Below, one piece after another: positions 37,030-46,301 of a DNA stretch of 64,000 nucleotides. The translations under genes and the position numbers were made by a program. Source of the DNA: Metasolibacillus fluoroglycofenilyticus (GTDB taxonomy: Bacteria; Bacillota; Bacilli; Bacillales_A; Planococcaceae). Every line of letters starts with the position of its first letter. Position 1 is the first letter of the stretch. The DNA is taken from assembly GCF_003049645.1 (NCBI RefSeq), contig NZ_PYWK01000001.1:1953487-2017486 (forward strand), written 5' to 3'. The notes below the pieces were generated by a model. That model had not been told where the DNA came from, did no database searches, and worked only from the letters and a program-made list of their open reading frames with translations.

Positions 37030-37828
37030 ATTAAATCAGCCTCATTTCATCATTTTTTAGTAAGTTTTTTTCAACATTTGTTATAGCGTCTTCAGTCAAT
37101 GTTTGGTGCAATATTAGCATCTAGTAAATAAATAATGAATATTTGCCGTGGCGTAAATCGTTGTTAATTTGCTGTACAATACTAATTGTTCATCAACACT
37201 AGCTTCTAAAGTTACTATTTCTTCAAAATGACATTTAAGCTGGTTATCCCCCTTTTGTACTAAACCACCTCCCATCAATCCATTACGCCTCGACGTAGTT
37301 GCGTCCAGAATTTTCAAAATCCGTGACATTCGCCGGAGGCTTTAACTTCTTTCAGCGGGTGTTTAGACACCCGCTGAAAGAAATTAAAATAGTTTTAAAA
37401 TACTTTCTATTATTTATTTTAGCGAAATTAAAAATAAAGTGTAGATATATTTTTTATTTTTCGACAATTTGGCGGTAAAATGGCGGATACCGACAAAAAA
37501 ATGGCGGTATATTGACGGTGCAAAGGGAAAATATCCGTGCTATGCTATAGCAACCTAGGGATACCGCATGCACTATAGCAAAAAATAAAGGGGTTGTCCG
37601 AAAAGTCCATTTTGCTTTGCCACCGCATTGAAATCAATGTTTTCATCGCTTTCCTTTTACTGAGGGATAACGCTGCTAAAGCCAATGTTCATCCCATTTT
37701 TAAAAGAGGCGTTTGCTGTTTATATGAATCAACATTTTGTGAAATATCATCGCTACTGTCCAAAATGCTAAAATAATATACTTAAAAATATTCCATAATT
37801 CATTATTATAACAATCGAGGTGAATATC
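37030..37828. other. Intergenic region with gene scraps, a repeat copy and promoter elements
   Basis: Between comX (minus) and the ABC ATPase (plus) lie about 800 bases. Near comX are short minus-strand open frames that I cannot assign: a 53-codon frame from 37275 to 37114 and a 26-codon frame ending at 37031, one base before comX; they could be remnants of a comQ. 37275-37335 is a shortened copy of the dispersed structured repeat. 37345-37390 is a hairpin (CTTTCAGCGGGTG / CACCCGCTGAAAG). 37461-37565 is the promoter region described separately. 37590-37780 starts GGGGTTGTCCGAAAAGTCC, like some insertion-sequence ends, but no transposase is recognised. Confidence 0.5.
37461..37565 (+). promoter_or_regulatory. 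Repeat-rich promoter region before the lone ABC ATPase
   Basis: TGGCGG occurs at 37470, 37481 and 37502 and TGACGG at 37513: two pairs with 11-base spacing, 32 bases apart, each preceded by CGACA. A weak promoter follows: TATGCT at about 37540, with a poor -35 box. CCGACAAAAAAATG, TGGCGGATA and AACCTAGGGA are all shared with the minus-strand promoter region at 27070-27170. Confidence 0.5.
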
Positions 37829-38497
37829 ATGATTAAAATTCACAATCTTAGCAAATCCTTCACTAATTCATCAGGCCAAATTGATATTTTACATAATATT
37901 TCCTTAACAATTCAAAAAGGGCAATGGCATACAATCATCGGTCCTTCAGGCACAGGGAAATCAACATTTTTAAGCTGTATTGCTGGTCTACTACCCCCTA
38001 CTACCGGAGATGTACTATACAATGATATTCATATTTATCAATTAAGTGAGAAGGCAAGAAGGAATTATCGCAGTAAACACGTCGGCTTTGTTTTTCAAAA
38101 CTTTAAGCTTTTACCGAATTATTCTGTATTGGATAATGTCATGCTACCGCTTATTTTTGATGAGCCGAAAAAAATCTTATATCCAAAAGCTGAGCTTATA
38201 TTAGAGCAAGTCGGTATTCACTCCAAACTATTTGAGCGATTTCCTGCAGAGTTATCTAATGGCGAGAAACAGAGAATAGCAATTGCAAGAGCGCTAATTA
38301 ACAATCCTGATGTGCTTATTTGTGACGAGCCTGCGAATAATTTAGATAATGATGCGACTAACTCACTACTAAGGCTATTAGCACAATTCCAAGCAAATGG
38401 ACAAACGATTATAAACGTCACACATGATGAAGCAGCCTCAAAGTATGCCGATTATGTGTACAAATTAAAAAATAAGCAATTGGTAGCCGATTTTTAA
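37829..38497 (+). CDS. Lone ABC transporter ATP-binding protein (LolD/MacB type), 222 aa
   Basis: A compact ATPase of the LolD/MacB/BceA class: Walker A GPSGTGKST (about residue 36), Q-loop FVFQNFKLLPN, signature LSNGEKQRIAIARAL, Walker B VLICDEP and the switch histidine in NVTHD. The ATG at 37829 has GAGGTG six bases before it; a GTG three codons earlier is less likely. Such ATPases need a FtsX-like permease, but none is encoded nearby; the gene is followed directly by a terminator. It may serve a permease elsewhere. Its upstream region resembles that of the lipoprotein gene at 26907. Confidence 0.88.
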   Translation: MIKIHNLSKSFTNSSGQIDILHNISLTIQKGQWHTIIGPSGTGKSTFLSCIAGLLPPTTGDVLYNDIHIYQLSEKARRNYRSKHVGFVFQNFKLLPNYSVLDNVMLPLIFDEPKKILYPKAELILEQVGIHSKLFERFPAELSNGEKQRIAIARALINNPDVLICDEPANNLDNDATNSLLRLLAQFQANGQTIINVTHDEAASKYADYVYKLKNKQLVADF

Positions 38498-38502
38498 GGA
38501 AA

Positions 38503-38564
38503 CAAAAAAGCGAGCATATAGGACCGTCTCAAAATCACTTTTCAGGCGGTCCCTTGCTCGTTTT
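38503..38564 (+). terminator. Bidirectional terminator between the ABC ATPase and SLH-VWA genes
   Basis: AAAAAAGCGAGCA and TGCTCG..TTTTTT form outer arms, with an inner GGACCGTCTCAAAATCACTT / TTCAGGCGGTCC hairpin. It can end both convergent genes. The inner loop is shared with 11705 and 56806. Confidence 0.8.
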
Positions 38565-38567
38565 TTA

Positions 38568-41528
38568 TTATAGTTTTACTTCTTTATCTGCAATTAAGTT
38601 GCCGTTTTGGTCGAATGCGCGGAAGATTACTCCGTTGTATAAGTCGAAACGGTTAAATTTGCGAACTGCTTGGCTTGCTTTGAAAATATTTTGACCACGA
38701 TCGATTAAATCATAGTTGACATCTCCGTTCACAGAGCTAAAGCGTACTTGTACAGATGCTACATTTGTACAATTTTCATTGATTTCGGCTGTCATAATTA
38801 CCGTTGAACGTGTAATATCAACTGTCGCTGCATTAAATAGACCCGCACTCGTATCACAGCTTGCGTCAGAAACGAAAGTTTGACATAAAATTGCATCGAC
38901 AACTGCCTGATATGCGCTATGCAAACGCTCGATATCCGTTACATGATAACTTTGACCACCTGTTTCAGAGGCAATTTTTTTCAAAATAGCTGTATTGACG
39001 TCTTTCGCTGGTCCAACAGCAATTGTATGAATTTGCACCTTTGCTTTTTTCGCACTATCGATGATTCTTTCCACTTGTGCATTCGGCGCTTTACCGTCCG
39101 TAATTAATACCATCGATTTTGATACATTATTGTCTGTTGAATAATTGTCAAGTGCTGTTTGTACAGCTTTTGCAATATTAGTTCCACGCGAAGTCATTTT
39201 ATCGTATGAAATAAACCCTTCCATATTGGCTAAATTCGTCGCGGTTCCTTTAACAACAGAGCCTGGATTTGAAGCAAATGGAACGACGATATTATTATTC
39301 GAGCCAATTTGACGAATAAGCTGCTTTGTTTTTTCTGCTGTGAAATTATTCGGGTCTTGCTTGCGCATTGAGCCCGATTGGTCAACAACAAACGCGACTT
39401 CCGTTACAAGCGTACATTTATTTTGTGTAAACTTAAAGTTTGTGAAGATTTTTTCTTTTACTGGTACACCAATTAATTCTTTAAACATATCGCGATAACG
39501 CGGGTCAATATTGGACGAAATAAGCGCTGCTGTTGCAGTCGATGAACCATATATAATTGAATCGAAATAGGCGACTGCCGAGCCAGCATAGCCTGTCCCA
39601 CTATTATAGTCTGTTGTGTTGGTATTGAATGAGACTACTTTGCGCTGCCCATTAAACTCGATTTCTGCTGTTCCTTTATAATCCGTAATAACACGTCCAC
39701 CGGGTGCTACTAAGTTCACAATGACTTTCGTATAGCGTTCCATTCCTTCTGGACGCTCAACAATTGCTTGGCTTTCTTTTAAGCTGTCCACCTTCGCGTT
39801 ATAACCGCTTAAATTCCCAACAGTATCTTTATAATTTTTCGATAAATAATCTTGGTCTGCACGGCTTAAAGAGTCAAAAATTGCTTTGACAGCCTTTACG
39901 CTATCGTAATGAGCCATCGTTAAATCATTCGTATTGCGCGGGAAGTATGTTAATAAATGAACGATTAATGCATGGATTTTTGATTCAAATTGACTTGTGA
40001 AGCTCTCATCCATTACGTCCTGTAAATTATAAACAGCTCGTCCTTCACTATTAATTGTGTAGAAAACATTCACTTTATCATACTCATTAATCATACGTTC
40101 TAAAATTTGTTCGAAGAGCCAAACAGAAATAAGCTGATTATCCATACGAAGCTCCGCATTCTCATATTGAATGGCATTATCTCTTACACGACCGTTGACA
40201 ATTTGCCCTGTAGAACTCGTATAATTTTCCCACTTCACCCCGTCAAACGTTAGTTCATCTGGGTCATAGTCACGAACTTCGATAATGCCATTTGGTGTAA
40301 ATGGAATTGCTTGGATTGTATTACCATCAGCTCTACCAACAGGTAATGCTGGTAATGGCTTAGGACCTGGCACAACATTGCCACCACCATTTGGCTGGTC
40401 TGGGTCATACACCTCATATGAAATGCGCACCTCAGCACGTGGTACATAGCGTAGCTCTACTTCAATTTGTTGGTTACGATAGCTGGCAAATTTCGTCTCA
40501 TTATTGTTCACAAGCTCGAACGTAATGATATCCTTTTCAGACTTTGTTAATTTAGGTGCAATAATATAAGCATTTAGCTCGCCACCATCTGTGAAAATCG
40601 TCGTTGTGCTGCTGCCTGCATTGTTCTCTGGCTGTGAACCAGTTGTTGGAGGTGCTTCAACAATACGTGCGCCCACTTTAGATGTTACTTTGAATTGCAG
40701 CGTTGTGTCATAAGGAATGTCATTCCCATAGCTATCTTTTAGTAAAATTGAAATGGCTGCTGCATCTAGACCGTTCGCTGTTAGTTCCTCAGTAGAAACA
40801 TTAATGCTTTGAACAGCTTTAAATGCGCTTGGATTGTTTGAATTTCCATTTTCCGTCTTAGGTGGTGGAGTTAATTCTACCGTACCATTAGAGCTGACGA
40901 AGTTTAATGGTAATGTCACCTTGCTATTATCTTTACCAGATGGGGCTGCGTGCAAGCCCTCAATAGCTATTCCCCCACTTTTTACTGTGCGATATAAAAA
41001 TGTAACAAGGTCGCCGCGCGTAATTGCTTTTGTTGCAGCATAGTCATCAAATGTTTTTTTCCCTGTTAAACCTGTTGTAATTTCATGTGTATACAAATAT
41101 TGCACTGCTTGGACTTCCGACAAATCCAGACTATTCATTGCCGCATAAAGACGAGCAAACTGTCCTCGCGTTGCGTTCGCAGTACGACGTCCCGCATTAT
41201 TTGCACCGTAAATAGGCAAGTTTAAATCCGCGTAATATGTGTAAATCATGTCATTTGTATAGCTAAAATGATAGTTTTTATCAAGCTGTGCAACCATCAT
41301 TAGCATTTGCTGCTCGCTGACAGTTGCATTCGGCTGAAACTTATTGCCTGAAAGTTGCACTAAGCCTTGCTCAACAGCCCATTGTGCTGCCGTATATTTT
41401 TCGCTATTTTTGTCAACATCTGAAATCGATACTGCTGCGGCATTTGCCGGTGCTGTAAGTGGAAGCCATGTTGCCAAAACTAGCACTGAACAAAGTATAA
41501 TCATCCATGTTTTTTTCATAGTATCCAT
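38568..41528 (-). CDS. SLH and von Willebrand factor A domain surface protein, 986 aa
   Basis: A large secreted cell-wall protein. A signal peptide (residues 1-31, ending ANAAA) precedes two to three S-layer-homology segments (about 35-190), which bind pyruvylated wall polymer. The middle (200-700) has Ig-like beta-rich stretches. The von Willebrand A domain (about 705-880) keeps the metal site: DQSGS (716-720), Thr783 in SRGTN and Asp811 in LITDGK. The end is a cysteine-containing beta domain. Several cysteines (CQTF, CDTS, CTNV) may form disulfides. The start has AGGGGAGG five bases before it. It lies 11 bases after a second SLH gene, so both are probably co-transcribed. Adhesion or S-layer assembly is likely; the partner is unknown. 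Confidence 0.85.
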   Translation of the reverse strand: MDTMKKTWMIILCSVLVLATWLPLTAPANAAAVSISDVDKNSEKYTAAQWAVEQGLVQLSGNKFQPNATVSEQQMLMMVAQLDKNYHFSYTNDMIYTYYADLNLPIYGANNAGRRTANATRGQFARLYAAMNSLDLSEVQAVQYLYTHEITTGLTGKKTFDDYAATKAITRGDLVTFLYRTVKSGGIAIEGLHAAPSGKDNSKVTLPLNFVSSNGTVELTPPPKTENGNSNNPSAFKAVQSINVSTEELTANGLDAAAISILLKDSYGNDIPYDTTLQFKVTSKVGARIVEAPPTTGSQPENNAGSSTTTIFTDGGELNAYIIAPKLTKSEKDIITFELVNNNETKFASYRNQQIEVELRYVPRAEVRISYEVYDPDQPNGGGNVVPGPKPLPALPVGRADGNTIQAIPFTPNGIIEVRDYDPDELTFDGVKWENYTSSTGQIVNGRVRDNAIQYENAELRMDNQLISVWLFEQILERMINEYDKVNVFYTINSEGRAVYNLQDVMDESFTSQFESKIHALIVHLLTYFPRNTNDLTMAHYDSVKAVKAIFDSLSRADQDYLSKNYKDTVGNLSGYNAKVDSLKESQAIVERPEGMERYTKVIVNLVAPGGRVITDYKGTAEIEFNGQRKVVSFNTNTTDYNSGTGYAGSAVAYFDSIIYGSSTATAALISSNIDPRYRDMFKELIGVPVKEKIFTNFKFTQNKCTLVTEVAFVVDQSGSMRKQDPNNFTAEKTKQLIRQIGSNNNIVVPFASNPGSVVKGTATNLANMEGFISYDKMTSRGTNIAKAVQTALDNYSTDNNVSKSMVLITDGKAPNAQVERIIDSAKKAKVQIHTIAVGPAKDVNTAILKKIASETGGQSYHVTDIERLHSAYQAVVDAILCQTFVSDASCDTSAGLFNAATVDITRSTVIMTAEINENCTNVASVQVRFSSVNGDVNYDLIDRGQNIFKASQAVRKFNRFDLYNGVIFRAFDQNGNLIADKEVKL

Positions 41529-41539
41529 GTAGCCTCCCC

Positions 41540-42973
41540 TTAGTCAAAGAATAAAATATCGTCGCGGAAATTTTGTTTTAAATCATTTTCTAAATATTCA
41601 AGGAAACGCATCATAATTAATGAAGCTTGTGCACGTGTTAAGTTTTGCTTCGGATTGAAATTGCCCGTTACAGAGTCACCTGTCATTAAGCCGAGCTCTG
41701 ATACAACATAAACCGCATCACGTGCGTAACCTGTTATTTTAGCATCGTCGCGATAATTTGTTTTAAAGCCAGGGTCAGGAGCTTTCCCCTCTAAGCCGAG
41801 TGCACGCACTAAAATGGCAGCAGCTTGCTGGCGCGTTAAATAGCCATTAGGGTCAAATTTAGATGGCGTTATTCCCGTCACAACTCCTTTGTTGACAGCA
41901 GATGCTAAATAGCCGTAATCTTTTGTCGTACGCTTCACATCATTAAAAATACTAGGAGGTGTTTTTTTCCCGCTTGTACTTTCTTCAAGTACACGTAAAT
42001 CAATAGCCTTGCCAATCGCCACCGTAAAATCATAGCGCTGCATAGGCGTATTTGGTGAGAAGAAATTCGATTGGTCATCTAAAATACCTAAAGAATATAA
42101 CTTCTCGATAGCATCCTTTGCTTGATGGCTTGATAAATCCCTAAATTTTGGAACAATTAACCGCTCGACACGTGGCATCATTTTTAAATTAAGCGATACC
42201 GTTCCAGATCTCTTAGGTAACTTGTAATCATATTCAGAAATAATATCCGCTGTGCTATTTACAACATACCCGCCGTAAAAGCTAGATAAAGTAGAGGCAT
42301 TTTCCTCATAGTTTAATGTTCTAGACTTAGATGAGGATACGCGGTTTTTCACTGTACCAACTGCCCCGTCCTCAAAAATCATTTCATACTCAGTAATTTG
42401 TGTTTCTGTCGCTCCCCAGAAATTTTCATAGCCTTCATTGCGGCTATCGATATGCACTATCATTTCGCTCGTATTTCTACCCTGTTTTACAGAATACGTT
42501 TTACGTGCAACCGCATTCCCCGAAAAATAGTCAGATGCTGGGCGCTTATCTGTTACTGCACTTTTGGAAAATTGATAATCTGTTAATGTGTACGTCTTAT
42601 TGCCAATCGTAATTTTCTCCGTATATTTTGTCACTTCGCCTGTTGCAGTGCTTTGTCCAATTTGATCATAATTCGTTACATCAAAAACATATGTAAATTG
42701 GCGTGATAACTGCTCACCATTTGCCCCTGTCAATGTTAACTTATATGTTTCTGTTACTTTGTCTTTTCCTTCTTTAACTGTAACAGAGACATTTTTATTA
42801 GAACCCGTTAATTTGATAGGTTGTCCAGTTAAGAAAATATATTCTTCATATGTATTTTCATTTTTAACCCCACCGTTAAGATCAATCGTATTTGCATGAG
42901 CCTTTCCTGAATAAAGAACAACTGTAAATAGCAGTAAGGAGACGATTGTGACTAACCATTGACGCTGTTTCAT
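41540..42973 (-). CDS. SLH-domain surface protein, 477 aa
   Basis: A signal peptide (residues 1-27, KAHA) is followed by a beta-rich region of about 245 residues without recognised domain and then three S-layer-homology domains at about 277-325, 342-392 and 405-460 (for example KFDPNGYLTRQQAAAILVRA and NFNPKQNLTRAQASLIMMRF). It should be held on the cell wall through its C-terminus, unlike its neighbour, which is anchored by its N-terminus. Ribosome binding site AAAGGAGTG. It is the first gene of a probable two-gene transcript with the SLH-VWA gene. Confidence 0.85.
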   Translation of the reverse strand: MKQRQWLVTIVSLLLFTVVLYSGKAHANTIDLNGGVKNENTYEEYIFLTGQPIKLTGSNKNVSVTVKEGKDKVTETYKLTLTGANGEQLSRQFTYVFDVTNYDQIGQSTATGEVTKYTEKITIGNKTYTLTDYQFSKSAVTDKRPASDYFSGNAVARKTYSVKQGRNTSEMIVHIDSRNEGYENFWGATETQITEYEMIFEDGAVGTVKNRVSSSKSRTLNYEENASTLSSFYGGYVVNSTADIISEYDYKLPKRSGTVSLNLKMMPRVERLIVPKFRDLSSHQAKDAIEKLYSLGILDDQSNFFSPNTPMQRYDFTVAIGKAIDLRVLEESTSGKKTPPSIFNDVKRTTKDYGYLASAVNKGVVTGITPSKFDPNGYLTRQQAAAILVRALGLEGKAPDPGFKTNYRDDAKITGYARDAVYVVSELGLMTGDSVTGNFNPKQNLTRAQASLIMMRFLEYLENDLKQNFRDDILFFD

Positions 42974-43065
42974 ACTCTACACTCCTTTATTAAATAGTAG
43001 AGAGGGGGATGTCTAAAAGGGATCTAACATGTCATTTTTTAGATGCCTTCTACTTCTTTACTTTG

Positions 43066-43096
43066 GATAATAACCATTTATAAAATGGTTATTATC
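43066..43096. other. Perfect 14-bp hairpin in the surface-protein cluster
   Basis: GATAATAACCATTT and AAATGGTTATTATC pair perfectly around ATA. It lies in the 242-base gap between two surface-protein genes. No T run follows on the minus strand, so a processing or protection role is as likely as termination. Confidence 0.55.
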
Positions 43097-43215
43097 TCTA
43101 ACTTTAAGGCATATTCTTTCAGCTTTAAAGTGAACAAGTAAACCGGCATTTTTGATTGTGTTAGAGAGACCTTAATCTTTCTCGACAACCCCTTCACTAT
43201 TTTCATTTTTCAATC

Positions 43216-44883
43216 TTACTCATTCACTAAAATAACATGTGCATCGAAGCTAGCATTCGTAAATAATACGACACGATCTGATGCTTTTAGCTCTGAAGCT
43301 TTAATCACTTTACCATTTTTAATAATCATCGCCTGATCGAGCATGACATTTGTTAAAGAGCCGTTATCAATCCATTCACCATTCAGCCATTGACTGACAT
43401 CTTTAACATTCATTAAGCGTGTTTCGTTTCCATTGCTCGTCAATGTACGGAAATCTTGAATGCGACCTGTTAACACAAGCTCTGATTTTTTCTGGGATGG
43501 AGTAAGTACATGCAATGCTTGGATATGACCATCCTTTACATAGTAATAGCCATATGCCCCTTCATGTTCAATTAAATCCATATTTGGCACAATTGAAATA
43601 ACACCATTGCGTACATTTGTTACCATGTGTGAACTGTTGCTATAAGCGAATGTAGTAGTCGACTTCGGCACCCAGTAATTATTTTCAAGTAACTCTAAGC
43701 CATCAATCTCCACTAAATAATTGTCCATATCAACAAATACTAGCTCACCGAAGTATAGACCATGCTGCGCTAAATTTGGTGATGTAAAGCTATCATTCGT
43801 AATATTGACAACATGTGCAAATCGGCTATTTGTCGTACCATCTGTAACTACATATGCAGAACCATATGCAGCTAAAGTCGATGGCTCCACTAAGCGACCG
43901 TTGCGAATTAAAATAGAGCCTTCATGGAAATATAGTTGACCTGCATAACCAAGTCGCAAGAAATTTAAAGATGTATTTACCGCTGTTAATGGCTCATAGT
44001 AGGTGCGCTCATTATTTTGTAAAACCACTATTTTTTTTACGACCTCTTTGCCAAACTGCTTCGTTGTAACATAATAAAGTTCACTATTTTGATAGTTTCT
44101 TAACTGATTTTTTGCAATCTTTTCATTACCAACATAAATCGATGTATTATTATCAAATGTGAAAGTATTCATTGCTGTTTTTTCTGAAGTGCCAAATAGC
44201 CAATTGGTGAAGGCATGCGCGTTTTGTGCGACAAATGTATTCGCAGAAGTATTAACTGTTTGTAGCTTTGCTTTATAAACATTCGCTACTTGCACACCTG
44301 TTACGATAATTTCCATTTCAGAAATAATTGAAGTAGATGGGCTTGAAAACTTCACTTTTACACGGTCTCCTTCATACAACGCACTTAAATCATATGTGGA
44401 GGAGCCCTTTATAAATTTCGTATTTTTGTTCACATAATAATCCTGCTCTTTTGCACCGTCCATTTTAATCGTTACAAACAAGCCATTCGGGTCAATCTTT
44501 GTCACTGTTCCATACGTTTGTTTGCTATTTGGTGCAATTGTGCCTTGCTCAACAGCCGAAGTTCCACGCATTTCTGTTACTCTTCGCAAATTTACCTTGA
44601 CGGTTACTTCCATGCCTGATTTAAAGCCATCAATCGTCGTCATTGTATTGTTAATATAAAGTTTAGCACTATTATCCATATTAAATGTGCTGCGATTGCC
44701 TCGACTATTCTCCAGCGTAACACCGCTCAATGTTTTTGTAACAGTCCCATCTTTCGCAACCGCTTCATTATATGATGCAGAAATAAATGTATATGTTGTC
44801 GCTGCTTCTGCTTGCGGAGCTGGTATTATGAGACTTAATAAAACCGCAAGCATTACGAGCATTGTTGTTCCTTTTTTTAACAA
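43216..44883 (-). CDS. Large secreted beta-rich protein, 555 aa, function unknown
   Basis: The protein has a signal peptide ending PQAEAA and about 525 mature residues made of repeating short beta segments (KVKVNLRRVTEM, DRVKVKFSSPS, ASDRVVLFTN) that look like tandem OB- or barrel-type domains; no SLH domain is present. I do not recognise the family. An ATG at 44931 opens the frame, but AGAGGAGG stands seven bases before an in-frame TTG at 44883, which places the signal peptide at the very N-terminus (LLKKGTTMLVMLAVLLSL); the TTG start is preferred. It is the upstream member of the surface-protein cluster. Confidence 0.7.
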   Translation of the reverse strand: MLKKGTTMLVMLAVLLSLIIPAPQAEAATTYTFISASYNEAVAKDGTVTKTLSGVTLENSRGNRSTFNMDNSAKLYINNTMTTIDGFKSGMEVTVKVNLRRVTEMRGTSAVEQGTIAPNSKQTYGTVTKIDPNGLFVTIKMDGAKEQDYYVNKNTKFIKGSSTYDLSALYEGDRVKVKFSSPSTSIISEMEIIVTGVQVANVYKAKLQTVNTSANTFVAQNAHAFTNWLFGTSEKTAMNTFTFDNNTSIYVGNEKIAKNQLRNYQNSELYYVTTKQFGKEVVKKIVVLQNNERTYYEPLTAVNTSLNFLRLGYAGQLYFHEGSILIRNGRLVEPSTLAAYGSAYVVTDGTTNSRFAHVVNITNDSFTSPNLAQHGLYFGELVFVDMDNYLVEIDGLELLENNYWVPKSTTTFAYSNSSHMVTNVRNGVISIVPNMDLIEHEGAYGYYYVKDGHIQALHVLTPSQKKSELVLTGRIQDFRTLTSNGNETRLMNVKDVSQWLNGEWIDNGSLTNVMLDQAMIIKNGKVIKASELKASDRVVLFTNASFDAHVILVNE

Positions 44884-44989
44884 TGCGCTTCCTCCTCTTT
44901 GTTGCAAATTCCTATGTAATGTCCATTTCATTTAATTTCTTTCAGCTAGTGTTTTGACCATAGAAACTCAGTCTGAGAACATCGCATAC

Positions 44990-45155
44990 TAAGATAACGA
45001 CTAAGTGACCAACATCGTGTTGGCCTAAAGCCTCTAGCGGATGTCACAGATTTTGGCATGATGCAAGTTAGCTGTTGTCACAGGACGTGACAGTTTTAGG
45101 TTAACCTCCACCAAATAGCTTGAAAAAATCTGGACTAAAGTTAGATTTGATTGGA
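44990..45155 (+). repeat. Dispersed structured repeat, copy B
   Basis: GTGACCAACATCGTGTTGGC, CGGATGTCACAGATTTTG, GTTGTCACAGGACGTGACAG and GAAAAAATCTGGA occur in the same order as in copy A at 5167-5330. The stem base pair C5249-G5268 of copy A is T45073-A45092 here, a compensatory change. Confidence 0.7.
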
Positions 45156-45163
45156 CGATTTTC

Positions 45164-45337
45164 TTATACAGAAACATCAATCGCATGCCCTAAGCTCGGG
45201 TGTGGGGCATCGATTACCTCTAATAGTTGCTCGGTGCTTTGCTCTTGAAACTCCATCGCCTGCTTCGTTACAGCGATTGAAACTTGTTGCATTAATTGGG
45301 CTTGTTTCATATTCATTGCTAATGCTGCGATATCCAT
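45164..45337 (-). CDS. YjfB-family putative motility protein, 57 aa
   Basis: A short protein starting MDIAALAMNMKQAQLMQQVS with alternating Met/Gln/Ala helices and ending DAPHPSLGHAIDVSV. This is the YjfB family, which is associated with motility genes in Bacillus although its function is not known. The ATG at 45337 has a perfect AAAGGAGGT before it; fourteen more codons are open upstream but lack a signal. The gene stands alone between the surface-protein cluster and ysxC. Confidence 0.85.
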   Translation of the reverse strand: MDIAALAMNMKQAQLMQQVSIAVTKQAMEFQEQSTEQLLEVIDAPHPSLGHAIDVSV

Positions 45338-45715
45338 TGTATCAACCTCCTTTCCATGAAAAACATATGTCACTAACACTAAAATTTGATTGTTTTCTTC
45401 AAAGATAAACCGTCTAGTTTACACTATCATATATATTTAAAGAAATAACCATTCACGAACTCTTCTAAAAAGATAGGGACACACGACCTGTTTTCTGTTG
45501 TTATTTTCATCGCAGAAATAGTTATCCTCTTCTCTGTTTCATCGGCTATAATCATGAATTTTCTAGTATTTTCTTTCATTTTAACATAAATTAAGCTCTC
45601 AATCAGTGGGCATTTTTATATACAGGGAACGTATTTCTAAATTACGCCTCGCTAATCTAAATTGACATAATCAAAGCTGGGCTGCCAGAAAAGTTCGGGC
45701 AGCCCAGTCGTTTTA
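45338..45715. other. Intergenic stretch with a repeat scrap
   Basis: Nothing gene-like is seen in this 378-base stretch. TTAAGCTCTCAATCAGTGGG near 45594 matches the start of the 150-bp repeat found at 24405-25435, in a single damaged fragment. The ysxC terminator occupies the right end. Confidence 0.4.
45677..45713 (-). terminator. Terminator after ysxC
   Basis: CTGGGCTGCC and GGCAGCCCAG pair around AGAAAAGTTCG. On the minus strand a weak T-rich tail (CTTTGATT) follows. Confidence 0.65.
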
Positions 45716-46297
45716 TCATATATATGCTTCAATTTCTCCCCATGCCTGCTCAAAGCCTAATCCTGTTTCAGAGGAGAAGACAATCAGTTTGTCTGCTGGG
45801 TCCATATCAAGTGTTTCTTTAACAATTTTTTTATGTTTATCCCATTTACCTTTTGGGATTTTATCTGCCTTTGTTGCAATAACGATACATGGAATATTGT
45901 AATGCTTTAAAAAATCATACATCATCTGGTCATCTCCAGTTGGTGAATGACGCAAATCGACAATTAGCACAACCGCTTTTAATAATTCTCGTCCGGTAAA
46001 ATATTTTTCAATCATTTTCCCCCAAGCAGCTCGCTCTGATTTTGAAACTTTTGCATAGCCGTAACCTGGTACATCGACAAAAAATAATTGCTCCTCGATT
46101 TTATAAAAGTTTAATGTTTGCGTTTTTCCTGGCTTGGATGAAATACGCGCCATCGCCTTGCGTCCAATCATTCGATTAATAAATGAAGATTTTCCGACGT
46201 TTGAGCGACCTGCTAAAGCAAATTCTGGCAGTCCATCTTCTGGGTATTGCTCTGGTCTAACGGCACTAATGACCATTTCGACATTATGGACTTTCAT
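45716..46297 (-). CDS. ysxC: Ribosome biogenesis GTPase YsxC/EngB, 193 aa
   Basis: An essential GTPase for late large-subunit assembly. The G1 motif is GRSNVGKSS, the switch region [14 protein letters not shown] ([16 protein letters not shown]), G3 [15 protein letters not shown] and G4 [10 protein letters not shown]. The frame is open 36 codons further into lon, but the ATG at 46297 matches the family start ([19 protein letters not shown]) and has GGAGGT upstream. It follows lon by four bases, as in B. subtilis. Confidence 0.96.
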   Translation of the reverse strand: MKVHNVEMVISAVRPEQYPEDGLPEFALAGRSNVGKSSFINRMIGRKAMARISSKPGKTQTLNFYKIEEQLFFVDVPGYGYAKVSKSERAAWGKMIEKYFTGRELLKAVVLIVDLRHSPTGDDQMMYDFLKHYNIPCIVIATKADKIPKGKWDKHKKIVKETLDMDPADKLIVFSSETGLGFEQAWGEIEAYI

Positions 46298-46301
46298 GTG
46301 A

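Noticed and set aside
37114..37329. A 71-codon open frame upstream of comX as a comQ gene
   Set aside because: It lacks the aspartate-rich motifs of prenyltransferases, and its first 18 codons lie in a dispersed repeat copy. It is kept only as an unexplained scrap.
37594..37776. A 60-codon plus-strand frame starting in GGGGTTGTCCGAAAAGTCC
   Set aside because: The start resembles insertion-sequence ends, but no transposase motif or matching second end is visible, so no mobile element is called.
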